Both the position numbers and the translations under genes were made by a program. Shown piece after piece: positions 40,210 to 51,500 of a DNA stretch of 64,000 nucleotides (the stretch's first letter is position 1; every line of letters starts with the position of its first letter). The notes below the pieces were generated by a model that saw only the letters and a list, made by a program, of their open reading frames with translations, searched no databases and was not told where the DNA came from. This DNA is from Chlamydomonas sphaeroides. Taxonomy: Eukaryota; Chlorophyta; Chlorophyceae; Chlamydomonadales; Chlamydomonadaceae. The DNA is taken from contig BDDC01000037.1 of NCBI GenBank assembly GCA_001662425.1, positions 55,192 to 119,191 on the forward strand. The letters are read 5' to 3'.

Positions 40210-43013
40210 GCCTCCCTTCTACCGCGGCCGAGTAGCGACATGGTGCCGGTAGCGGTGCAGTCGGTGTACTGCGTGGCGGCTGCAAGCAGCTCAATCAGCA
40301 GCGGGCTGCTGGTGCACGGCGGCCTCGCGTCGTGCGCCCGCTGGGACGCTCTGGCCGTGCACAATCGTGCGCGTTGCCGGCAGGTGTAGTGCGTCGTCTT
40401 TCGTCCAAGGGCTGCTTTTAGAGCATCGTCTGTGTGCGTGTGTGCCGTATTTCACCGGCGAGCGTCCAGCTGTGTACCGTATGTGCAACTGGGGGCGGCT
40501 GGCGGCGGTGCGTCGCCGCCTCGTTTCGTATTGCACCGCGCCGTACTTGGCTCTCCGGCTTGCGCTCGGTTTGCCATTGCGCGTTTTTGAAGCGCCTTCC
40601 AACCGACTAGGCTATGATTGTACGTCTGGGGCCAGGCAGGCGAGTGGGGTATGCTAGTAGCTATGAACCGGACTCGACAGAGCGTCTACCAAAGCCTGCG
40701 TCTGCAGCTGTTCGGCCTGTGGCTGTTGGTGTTGCGCTGGCGGCACGGCAAGCGAATGTCCGGCACGAAGCTGTGGTGGGTGGGGTCGGTCGAACGGCGA
40801 AGCGGGAAGGAGGGCGCGTAGCAGGTTTGGGGGTACCTGTGAAGTCAACGGCGCCTTGTGTGCGGGTATTGTGCCCGGGCCTTTTGCCCGACCCACATGC
40901 CCGACCCACATGGAGGCGCCGTAGTTGCATCACGACTGAAGAGCTGTTACATCACCTGGGGTCGTGGGGCTGCATCGGAGTGAAGAAGTTTGCGCCACCT
41001 CTGCTTTCGGCGCAGCTGCCGGGGGTGGGGCGCGGTGGGTGGCGGCCTTTGTTTGTACTATGCACCGGTATCGGCGCGGCGCCGCGGGCGGGTGCGGCGC
41101 GGCGCGGCCGTCTCGTTGGCGCGGTGTGCCTGTTTGATCGTGGAGCCGCATGCGCCCGCGCTACATTGATTCTTGTCTGCTGCTCCTGCTGCTGTCGTGG
41201 CTGCCGTTGGTGGCAGCGGCCGTCTTGGGCCGGCGATGGCGCATGTGAGAGGCCCCGCCGCCCAAACCCTAAGTGCCTCAGGGCCCGTAACTCGCGCGGC
41301 CTCGGCCATGCGGTTGCGGGCTCCGCCGCACATTATGTTCGTTGGGCACATATGTATGATTTCGTTTCTGTGTCGTTCCACCGGCCAGCTGCTGCCGGTC
41401 GCGTAGGCTTTGCAAGGCGTCCACCCAATCAACAGCACGGCCTGCTGGCGGTGGCGCTACGCTGTGCGTGTGTGTGCTTGTGTGGCAGTCCGTCTGCCCG
41501 TCGCCCTCTGCGGCTGGGCATTGCTGGTCAGGATGGGCTCTGTGCGTGCACGCAATAAGGGGCGGCCGCGCTGCGCCGGCTGCGGCCGTGTTGCGCGATG
41601 ACCGCCCCGTTACGCTCTGCTGTGCCGCCGGCCACCTGTCGCCACGTGTAAGCCTTTTTGCGTCACGAGGCCTCACGGCGCAATTGAACCACACCCATGT
41701 GACATAGAATGGGACTGCCGGTCTGCCGGTCTACAGCCAGTCCAGCTACCCACCAACAAGCCGGATTGCAGCGAAGCCCACCACATGTACATGTCCAGGC
41801 CATGCACGAGACTTTATTCGCAAAAATATTATAGCAACGCCCTGAGTGCTGGCTGCACTGCAAGCTGCCCTGACGGCCCTAACATGTCCTAGCAACTCGC
41901 CAGCTCAGCCACGTCAGGAGGCCTCCTGAGCCACGTCGCCCATGAGCAACTGCTTCTACCCTTCGTCCGCACGCCGCGCGGCGTTTCACAGCCAAAGCAC
42001 GCGCAAACTGCTTGTGGATGACGCCCACTGCGAGGACCCAGGCCTGGCGCCTTTCAACACATCTCCCGTTGGCTCAGGAAGGGCTGGCCTGTCGCCCGTT
42101 TCCACAAGCGCCCCGCCCTGCTCTGCCACGCCGCTAGTCCCCTACCTGCTGTCAACACAAGCAGCGCTCCAGCTCAGCCCGCATCGTTCCTATCCGCCAC
42201 ACAAAATGCGCATCCAAAACAAAAGAAGAAACGCGAACGAAAGCAGCACTCTTGCCCAGCACCTGGAGCCAGCAGCATCTTCTGGTCTCAGCCGGCCGAG
42301 CCTGCCAGCCCAGGCTGCCGCTCGCCCAGCGACCCTCCAGCGGCCGCGGCCTACGCCACACCCCGTGGCCTTACTCGGCTCAGCACCCCTGCCCTATCCG
42401 GGGGCGGCGCGTTCGAAAAGCGACTCGCCGACAACCCCGCACCCATTGGTCTGCATGGCTGGGCCACGTTTGGGCAACCATGCCATTCCCAACACCTCTC
42501 GTCTGCCCCCGCGGCCCCTGTCCCCACCCATAGCCCCGTACCCCGCCCCAAGCCGCTCGCCCCCCTGCGCCAGCCCCCACCGAGTGCCCCTCTGCCACGT
42601 GAGTCAGCCCCCCAAGCTGCTCCTGCGTACCAGGGTCCACCGTGCCGCCCCACCGCTGTTCCCCGCCAGCTGCCTGGCACAACTCGTGTATCGTGTCCCA
42701 TTAGTCGTGTCCTTCATCGAGGCGTCGTTCATCGGCGGCCTGTGAACCGCGCGTTCTCGCCAGCCGCCAGCCCCCTGCCAGTGCCGCGTCCCGGTCCCCA
42801 TCACTGCAGCCGGCCGCATGCGTCTCCACGCTCGGAGCCCGCCGCCATGCCGTGTCCCCTGTCCAGCCCGCCGCGGCTGGGTGGCACGAGCAAAGCCCAC
42901 CCCACCACAGCGGCCGCTGCAGCAGGGCCGCCACGCGCCCACCAGCCACGCGCTGGACGGCTGTCCACGCCACCCCGTGCAGCCGCTGCCCAGCCCAGGC
43001 CGGACTGCATGGC
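40210..43013. other. Spacer between convergent genes (3' UTRs)
   Basis: Lies between the stops of the small membrane-protein gene (+) and the RING gene (-). An inverted GGATGTGGGTCGG pair is near 40888-40912, and TGTAA occurs at 41647-41651 on the plus strand. The long plus-strand frame 41942-42745 is Pro/Ser-rich and unsupported; it most likely lies opposite the RING gene's 3' UTR. No RNA gene was recognised. Confidence 0.5.
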
Positions 43014-45473
43014 TCAGCCCAGGCTCAGCTGCATGGCCTGAAAGATGGGCTGCCGGCACATGGGGCACTCGCCTCCGCGCTTGCGCACCGCATCGAGGCA
43101 GCCCATGCACAGCACGAAGTGGTCGCAGGGCAGCAGCAGCACCGACCGCTCCGTCTCCATGCACACCACACACAGCCCCTCGTCGTCGTCGCCCTCGCCG
43201 CCGCCGCCGGCCTTGCCAGCGCCTCCCGCCTCAGCACCGGACTCGGCTGCGTCTGTGTCCTCATCGCTGCTCACCTCCTCCTCCTCCTCTTCCTCGTCGT
43301 CGTCGTCGTCGTTGGCGGCGGCGGCGACGCTGGGGTAGCTGTTGGCAGTTGGGAAGGGCAGCGGTCGCGGCGGCTCGCGCGCAGCCGGCGGCGGCAGCGG
43401 CGGCGGCTCGGTCATCAATGGCGCCGGAGGTGGTACATGGGCTGGGAGCACCGCCGCGACTGCATACGGAATAGATGAAGGCGCCGCCGCCGTCGACGCT
43501 GGGTGCCACCATCGGTTGAAGAGTGAAGCGGCGGCGGCGTACGGCAGGCCTAGCAGCCCTGCCGAGTTACTCGGCGCCGCTGGCACCGGCGGCGGCATGG
43601 GCGCGGGCGCCACCCTGCCGGCGGCGGCGCCGCACTCGGCCTTTGCCTTCAGGCGGTCAAGCAGCCGCCCCCGGTCCGCTCCGGACGAGGACAGCCCCGG
43701 CTGAGCGTCTTCCGCCAGCCCCGCACTCCGCAGCGACGCCAGCACCTCCTCAACCTCCTCCTCCTCCTGCCGCTCCCACTCGGCGGAGCCCTGCCGACCG
43801 CGCTCGACGCCACCAGCCGCGGATGCCGCACCGCGCCGGCCGCCGCTGCCCTGCCGCCGGCTGCGCGCCCGCGCCTCGGCCGCAGCTCGCGCCTCGGCCG
43901 CGGCTGCCTCGGCTGCCGCCGCAGCAGCAGCACGGCGCGCAGCGCGCGCCTCGAGCCGCTCCCGCACAGCAGCCTCGGCGGCGGCCTTGGCCGCAGCTGC
44001 CGCCGCCGCCTCGGCCGCCTTCTTGGCCGCCTCCTTCTCCCGCCCCTTTCGGATCTTCTCCGCCCGCCGCTGCCGCTCACCCTCCTGCTCCGCCTTCTCC
44101 ACCTCAATTTCAGCCAGCAGCGCCGCCGCCATCGCATGCGCACGGCCCTGAGCTTCAGGGTCCACGGGCGCCGCCGGCGCCGCTGCCGCGGCGCCGCGGC
44201 CGCCACGACCGCCGCGGCCGCCACGGCCGCCACGACCGCGCCCAGCACCCGGCACTGCCGGCTGCGGCTGCGCAGGCTGTGGCGCCTGCTGCGGCGGCGC
44301 TGCTGGCGTGGCAAGGTCGATGACTGGCGCGCTTGCGGATTCCGAATCAGATAATGCTGCAACTTGAACCGGCGTGCCCTCCCATCCCTTGACGGGCACC
44401 CAGCGCAGCGCGCCAGCCCGACTAGATCCGGCGGCGGCCGCGGCGGTGGCGGCAGCGGCCGGCGCTGCCAAGCCCTCCGGCCGCTTTCGCGCGGGTGGAC
44501 GCAACCGGGCGCCCGAGGCCTCGTCCCCGCTGCTGTCGTCGGACACGAGCGGCGGAGGTCCCTCGTCGGCGCCAGGGGCAGCTGCGAGCCAGCTGATCGT
44601 GGCTTGCGCAGCCACCGGTCCGTGGCCTTTGAGCTCGAGCTGGATCTCGGCCTCAGTCGGCAGCCAACGGCCGCGGCGCTCGGCTTCGGTGATGAGCGGC
44701 GGCATCGGCCCATCCACGTCGCCGTCATCGCCGTCGCCGTCGCCGCCGTCAGGGCTGCTAGCGGCGCCGCCACCGAGGTGCCGCCGGGCCCTGAGGCGTC
44801 GACGAAGCGCTAGGGCGCCGCCGGTGAACACGAACGGTGGGCTGGAGGTGTCAGCCGCCGCGGAAGGGGTGGAGGGGCCTGCAGAGGGGGCGGCGGGGGC
44901 TGCGGACGGGGCTGCGGAGGGGGCTGCCGCAGGCGGCGCCGCGGGAGCGGAGCCGGGTTCCAGCACCCCGCTACCACCACTGGAGGAGCCACAGGCAGAG
45001 GCTCCATCCCTATCGTTGCCGCCCAACGAAACTCGTGAGGAGCGAGTGGCGTCAGCGGAGGCGCTGGCGTCGGCTGCTGTTGTGCTCGTAATCGGTCGTT
45101 CCCCCGCTTAAGGTCGCCGTTGGGTGCTATCCTTGACCTGCGGCTGTGCTTTCGCTGGAGACGTGGTAGTAGCTTGCCGTGGCTCGGCGGGAGACCGCGT
45201 GGCGTTTGCTGGGGCTGGGGACTTCGGGGCCCGCGAGGCGTTCGGCGGAGCAACCACGCTCGGCGAGGACCGAAGTATCTGGCATAGGCCGTCCCAGCTC
45301 TGGGCCCATGCGGATGGTGTGAGCCCGGGAAACAGTCGAGCAAGAGAGGCACGCAGAAGCGCAAGCAAGAACCGCAGCAGGCGGGTGACGGGCGAGACTT
45401 TCACCTGCGCATGTGATGGGAGCGCAGGGTTTAATGGCGGTGGGGGTGTATCTACGTCATGGTTCATTTGCAT
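43014..45473 (-). CDS. RING-finger E3 ubiquitin ligase candidate
   Basis: A single long exon (45107-43014) encodes about 700 residues ending in a C3HC4 RING: CVVC, then CDHFVLCMGC, then CPMC. Such C-terminal RINGs (as in IAP/MGRN-like proteins) recruit E2 enzymes. Upstream are a run of RGG repeats (GRGRGGRGGRGGRGGRG), a coiled-coil-like Lys/Glu/Ala region (EKAEQEGERQRRAEKIRKGR), an acidic patch before the RING, and APVIDLATP beside SDSES, which resembles a SUMO-interacting motif. The exon has no ATG at its 5' end. In the same frame just upstream, 45473-45138 starts with ATG (MQMNHDV) and encodes a helical LLRFLLALLRASLARLF segment before a GTCAAG donor. An in-frame TAA (about 45110) separates the two, and the acceptors I see do not match phase, so the first junction is unresolved. 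Confidence 0.82.
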
Positions 45474-47180
45474 GGTGCGAGCGATCTTACCGGTCTTGCT
45501 TTCGCTGCGGGCGCTGCAGCGGCGACAGCCACGCGCGCCATTTCGAGGATGAGCTCTTGTGGGTCGGCGCCGACTACAGCAATGCTAGTTACTTAATGTA
45601 TATAAGCTGAAGAAGGCGACTGCGCCTATACCCGACGATGCTGGGCACAGTGAAGAGCCCCGAGCCTGAGCACTCGAGCCCCGATGGCAACAAGTCGCCG
45701 TTTAACTCAGCAGCAGTACACTGACCGTGTACGCGTGTGAGAAGCAGCCGTCCTGAGGGCCACGGGTCGGCACGTACCACCGATAGATTGCCCCCGTCCC
45801 ATTGCCGCAGCTGCCAGATTGAGGAAGTCGCTCCGCGCTCAATCCACCCAATATTGAAAGGAGCCGATCAGCATCGCTTACAAGCTCTGCCTAGTCCCAC
45901 TCACCACGGACCCCGGCGCCGCACAGCGGACCGGGAGTCCGGGAACCAGCGTTTGACCCTTTCAAGGCGTCACTCGTTTCTTTTGTTCTTCGTTGCCCGC
46001 CCGTGTGCCACGTCCAGATGCCAATGCCCACAGCATCGGTACTAGTCAAGTCCAGCTGCGACCAAGCGCAAAAGCAGCGCAAAAGCAACGTCACAGCCCC
46101 GCACGTGGCAGGCTGGCGGCCCAGCGCGATGCCGGCGCCCCTGGTACGCCACACTGTTGCCCTAGCCCGCATGCGAAGAAGAGTACCATAAGTCAACGTC
46201 ATAGCAGCTAGAACACCACTTTTTGTGAGAAGTTAAGGGCCCCCGGCGTCCAGGGCACCGGCAGCCCACCCAACACACCACGGCGCCACCGCGCCGAACC
46301 ACGACAACACTCAGCAGCCGCTGCCGTGCTCAGTACCGTACTCCACGGCCCTGGCGCATTCAGCGCTGCACTGCGCTCAGCTCACCTAGCGGGCCCGCGC
46401 ATCAGTAGCGGCCACCCAAGGACGCACCAGGACAACATCCAAGCGCCACACGTTATGTTTCCACCACCGGCCGCTATGCCCGACACGCCACCAAGCCACG
46501 CCTGCCATGCTAACCACGCTGTCGGTCTCGAGATCCGCCGTCCGGATGCAGGCCATACCAGTGCACAGAAACAGACACACGCGCCCCTAGATACACGCCG
46601 CTCTCCTCCGCAGAAAGAAGAGCCTAGATTCTAGTATTGCACAGCAGGCGGCCGCTAGCGCCTGTGGCGCCGAGTGGGTGTCGAATGCGCCCGCCCGCCC
46701 GGTGCCGTCCGGAAAGCAGTGCAGGAATGCCAGGTTGTGCCGGATGTCGTGTGGCCCCGGGCGCTATAAGCCGTGCCCGTCTTGGCCGCTCCGCCGCAAG
46801 CCCGTGGCCCTCGCGGGCGCTCGCCCCATAGCAGCGCAGCCGCGGGGCGCCAGGCCCCGGCGGCCCTGCCTCCCTTGCCCGCGAGGCCCGCCAAGTGTGT
46901 GTCGATACCGATACCGATGCCGCATCAAAGCCATCAAGCTGTACGTCGCCACAGCATGCGGCTGCCCGCAAGCTGTGCGTGTGCCGACCTCGCGACCGTG
47001 CCAGCGCGCGCCGTGCCAAACCAACGGCGCACGCCCGCGACAGCGCCGCGGGCCCTTTCGCCTCCCGGTGCGTCTCGGCGCCCCCTCCACGGCTCGCCGT
47101 CTTCCCCCGCCGCCGTGGGCCCGCGCCTCACGGCGCCGTCGCCCGCCACCACGCCCCTCCCCCTCCTCCCCCGCCGCGCC
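45474..47180. other. Spacer between RING and Tubby-like genes
   Basis: No gene recognised. Contains the presumed promoter of the RING gene on the left and the 3' UTR of the Tubby-like gene on the right; base composition is closer to balanced near 45600-46500. Confidence 0.5.
45878..45882 (-). promoter_or_regulatory. TGTAA polyadenylation motif (minus strand)
   Basis: TTACA on the plus strand, 1.3 kb past the Tubby-like stop; the nearest such motif found. Possible transcript end. Confidence 0.3.
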
Positions 47181-49312
47181 TCATAGCGCGTAGCAGAGCT
47201 TGGTGTCAGTGCTGGCGAGCGCAATGCCGAACGCGCGCTGCAGCGAGAGCGGGTAGGTGAAGTCCAGCGCGAAGTCATCGCACTTTTCATCCATCTTGCC
47301 AAACTGCAGCACCATGTCGGAGCCGCGGCGGTCCGTGTTGTGGTCCCAGTGCACCAGCTGGAAGTTCTTGACGCTACTCGCCCGCACGCGGCCGTGAAAG
47401 TCCAGCGTGTACGCCTTGAGCGTCGCGTCCCACTCGGGCGGCCTCGTGGCCAGCATGCACAGCTGCCGCTCCAGCCGCGGCGGCAGCTCCCGCCGCCGCG
47501 CCGCCTCCAGGCAGGCCGCCAGGTTGTCTGAGCCGTCGGCCATGGCCGGCGCCCAGGTCACCTCGGGCAGCGGCGTCGCGACCAGCATCATGCGCGGCCC
47601 GCCCTTGGCCGTCAGCGCGGTCTGCTTGTAGTGCACCGCCAGCTCCTCGCGAGCAAAGGGGTCCAGCGAGCCCGGGGCGCGCTGCGCGGGGCTCATTGGC
47701 GCGTCGGTCGAGCCGTCCTGGCTGTGCGCACTGCCCGTGACCAGGCCCGTACGGCTGACTAGGCAGTACTCGGTGCCCACAAAGTTGGCGCGCAGCTTGG
47801 CCACGCAGCCCTCGCTGTCCTTCCCCAGGTCGTCCTGGCTGGTGCACACCACAAAGTTGGACGCCTTGCTCTTCTTGCGCTTGCGCGCCGCGAGCAAGAA
47901 CGTGTCCCCGGCCTCCAGGAACAGCTGGTAGGCGATGGTGTGGCCGAGGAAGTTGCGCACGCGGCGCACGGTGCAGCGGATGATCGCGTCGCTGGGCGCC
48001 GGCCAGCGAATGGCCTCCTCCTGCCGGCCTGAGGACATGAGCTTCTTGACCTCGTCCTCCCACAGCCGCATGCTGCTGGTGGCTGAGCTGCTTAGCGCGT
48101 TGGCGCCCATGACGGAGCCGCGGTGGCGCACGTGGATGACGCGCGCGTCGCCCGCGCGGCTGCCGTCCTCGCTCTCCGACTCCTCCTCCATGGTGGGGTC
48201 GTACGCGCCCAGCTCCTCGATCACGGTCGAGTTTTTGGGGCGCTTGATGATGCTGTGCGCGGGCGGTTGGGGGAGGCGGGAGGAGGGCAGGGGCGGGGTG
48301 CGCGGGGGTTCAGGCGGGGCCGCGGGGACGGGGGCGGGGAGCTAGTCGCGCGCGGCACGTGGGGGTCTCGCCGCGAGACCCGGGCGCCGCTAGCCCGCAG
48401 GCGGCCACGAGCTATCTGGCTGCAGCCGCGCCTAGGGAGGTGCCGGAGGGGCAAGGCAAGGCCGTCGCCGCTGCCCCGGACGCAGCGCACACCCCGCACG
48501 CACGCGCCTCCGCCCAGCCCCGCCAGCATGTAGCAAGACACCACGCGACAGCGGCAGGGCCACTCACGATGTGCGGCGGTTGGCGGGGCTGTTGGCTCGG
48601 GGCGCCACGTTGATGCGCGTAGGGCTGGGCGGTCGGTCGGCGGGGGGGGCCACAATGGGCTCCGGCCGCACGGACGCCGGACTGGCTGAGCGCCCCGTGA
48701 CGGACGCGAACACGCTTGCCCCTCCCAGGTTGCCTAGCGGGCTGCGTAGCCCGCTGAGATTCATGTTGGCCATGCTGCCCGTCCGCTTGCCGGCCGGCGT
48801 CGAGGGAAGGCTGCCGGGCGTCGGGGGCAGAGGCGGCGCGTTGGCCGGCAGGGGGCCCGGCCCGTCAGCCCACCCCGATGGCCCCGCCCCCGTTGGCGTG
48901 TCCCGACCGCGTGGTGTTCCACTGTGCGCAGGAGGAGCGGGTGGGGAGGGTGCAGGTCAGTCCTGCTGCTTGGAGCGGAAGGCGGCAGCGGGAACATGCG
49001 AGGGACGGGGGAACTTACTCATAGCTCATTTCCCTTTCCCCGACGTAATTGTTCCGCAGGCTTTCCGACACGGCCTGTGCATTGCGCATGCCCGGCGAGG
49101 GGCTTCGGATGGACGGGGCTGTGCTCCGCGACGGCGACGCGATGGCGTCGTTGGGTGCGACCGCCTCGAAGGCCGGGTTGCGGAAGACCTCCGTTGCGCC
49201 ATGCTCGCGCAAGACAGTATGGTCTTCTTTGTCTGCAAAGCTAGGTGTTTGGGGAAGTTCTGCGGAGGGCGCGACGGGGGCAGCGCCGTTCGGCGCCGTT
49301 TCAATGAACGCT
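47181..49312 (-). CDS. Tubby-like protein
   Basis: The C-terminal 260 residues form a Tubby barrel: AIIRCTVRRVRNFLGHTIAY, FLLAARKRKKSKASNFVV, KLRANFVGTEYCLV, and the closing strand-helix VKNFQLVHWDHNTD ... DFALDFTYPLSLQRAFGIAL ending in KLCYAL. Tubby domains bind phosphatidylinositol-4,5-bisphosphate; in ciliated cells TULP3-type members carry membrane cargo into cilia with IFT-A. The basic KRKKSK cluster fits lipid binding. Exons traced: 49312-49019 (5' limit uncertain), 48921-48568, 48252-47181, with matching phases (GA|T and TC|C codons). The N-terminal 250 residues are Pro/Ser-rich with SPS-type sites and an acidic EEESESED stretch. The start codon was not found: the frame is closed by TAA just above 49312, so a short upstream exon must supply the ATG. 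Stop TGA at 47183-47181. Confidence 0.93.
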
Positions 49313-51500
49313 TAGGAGATTCTTCCCCAGGAGGCGTTACAGGGATTTGCACAGTAATGCTTGGGGTGCCAGCTCGGTCTCAGAGCGTTGCGCAGGGAGA
49401 CACCATGTCCATGACCCCTAGCTCAGCCCGGCCATTAGAACTCACTCATGCTTCTGCGAAGACTTTCCAACAATTTGACCATCAGCTAGAGCAGCCGCAG
49501 GTGCAGGAGAGCGCTCCTGATGGTGGCACCAACATCGTGTCCAGGTGCGTGTGGGCGACCGTATGCGTTCTACCGCTGCTGAAGCCTCTGGTTGATGAGA
49601 ATCGATAACAGCCCCCCACCGAAGGCAAAGCGCAAAGAAGGGGGCCCCGAACGAACCCAGCAGGGACTGCTCACCAGGTCGTATAGGCTAATAGTACGTG
49701 TGCTGTGGAGTGCTACAGTTAGTCTAGCCCACGGCGGGGACGGCTGAGTCGTGGGCTGGCTCTGCCGCTCGTACGCCGCGCAATGCGACCTGAAACTGAG
49801 TCGCTGCGGGTTGCGTTTACCGTGGCTTCCGTGCTGGTGTTGGCTGAGCGGGCGGGCTCGCGGTCAGGTGGTCGCCAGTAGTGGGGTGTCGCGGATGGGA
49901 GTTACTCGGCGCAAGAACGCGGCGGGGCTCGTCGTCATGGGGTGAGCGGACTGCTGTAAAGATGTGATTCATGTATGTATAAGTTCCGAGTCGGGATTCC
50001 AAAATGCGACGCAAGGTCGCGTCAACGCGACGTCCCTCTGGCTCTTAGCCAGGGCAGACAGCCGGACACCCACGCACCCAAGCCGAAAGCCCGAATCACC
50101 AGAAGACTTTGTAAACTTTCACAAGCGCCATGTACACGCTTCTCAATTGTATCGCATATGGGCCCAAGCGCCAGGCGCCCGCCGTGTTGAACGGATCCGA
50201 AACGGATTGTGCCTAGCCAGGCCACACCCAACGAGCGGTCGCCGACGACAAGCTGACATCCGAGTTGCTGCTTGGTCGCGGGCATTAAGTCTGCGGCCGT
50301 CCTCGGCCTTAGCAGCCGGTCGCTGGCTCGCCGCAGGTAGGCATCGCTAGCTGGCGACGTCTGGCGAATGCCCGGTACACAGCAGCCGCTTCCAGCTGCC
50401 TTGGCTCATCGACATTGCAATGCCCCCGGGCGACCATGCTCTTGTTGCTCTTATCTAGGCCATACCCGCCCCCGGCAGCAGCGTCAAGGTGCTGCGGCGG
50501 CGCCAGCGCTTGTCACATGACACGACGCACCCACGCGTACGAGTTATGTCATTAAGCTTCGTTCTCAACAAAAAAACGTAGCGCCTAAACAGGCGCTAAC
50601 GTGCGTCCTCGGGCGCGGGCCGGACGCCTAGTCGGAACACATGGGGAGATGGGGTCTCTCGTGCTGGTGCGGCTCGCACGGGCCAGCCCGTTGCTGGGCC
50701 GTGTGTCGTGACATAGCGTGTGACCGACATGGCGTGTGGGGGCGGCGCCCCTTCCCTCGACTGGGGGGGGCGCGCGGGGTACGTGTCCTCTGCATTGGTC
50801 GTACAAGGGTCAGTGCCATGACAGCGTGCGGGTCTGCTGGTTCCCGCACGCTGAGCAAGCACTTGCGATGTAGCTTACCACTGCAGCATGCGCTAAGCCA
50901 GCGTCACTGATCTAGGGCTACGCCCGGCCTGCTACTAGGCCATCGCACTACGCTCGGTGTGACAAAACACCAGGATCCACGCGTCACAGTGCCTCGCCAT
51001 GCCTATCGGCGCGTGCCGGTAGCTTACGGCGCAGCCACGCGCCTCGCGACATTTCCCTGACCTCGGCACCTGCTTGCTCAGCGGCTAAGTTCTGCCACTC
51101 ACGCATTGTGGTGTGACACGTTAACTCCTGCTGCCATCCTGCTCCTCAGCGCACGTCCTGGGAGAATCCCCGGGGCAGGCTGGAACGTAGGCCCCGCAAC
51201 CCCAAGGCCAACGGCCAGCTGTTGAGCAGGGGTGACCCTGCTGCTGAGTTCGCTCGCTCTTGACAACGAACTCGACAGCGTACTGGAGTCATGTGGCCAG
51301 CGGCCTCTCGAGCACCGTCCGTCCGCACACCTCACCTGACCCAAGGGGCCCGCTTTCACGTATCCAGCCACGATCGCAAGGGCTCCTGGCCTCGCGCTGG
51401 CGCCAGGCGCCGTGCCGCATCGTGCGGTGGCCTGGCGGTCCCCTGCGCTCTCTCCGCCCACCCCCAGCAGAGTCCATCCACAGGGCCCACCCGCCCATCC
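49313..51500. other. Spacer between Tubby-like and K+ channel genes
   Basis: Holds the 5' region of the Tubby-like gene and the 3' UTR of the K+ channel gene. The only structure I see is the hairpin at 50579-50598. A plus-strand frame reaching 49608 is antisense to the Tubby-like gene and unsupported. Confidence 0.5.
50579..50598. other. Perfect 8-bp stem hairpin
   Basis: TAGCGCCT and AGGCGCTA are exact inverted repeats around AAAC, preceded by a run of seven A. Could be a structured element in the K+ channel 3' UTR or a mobile-element end. Confidence 0.85.

Noticed and set aside
41942..42745. Plus-strand 267-codon open frame
   Set aside because: Pro/Ser-rich with no domain, no codon signal, and opposite the presumed 3' UTR of the RING gene.
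48571..49608. Plus-strand 345-codon open frame with a protein-like end (LEQPQVQESAPDGGTN)
   Set aside because: Lies antisense to two well-supported Tubby-like exons; no splice or start evidence. Worth a strand-specific RNA check only.
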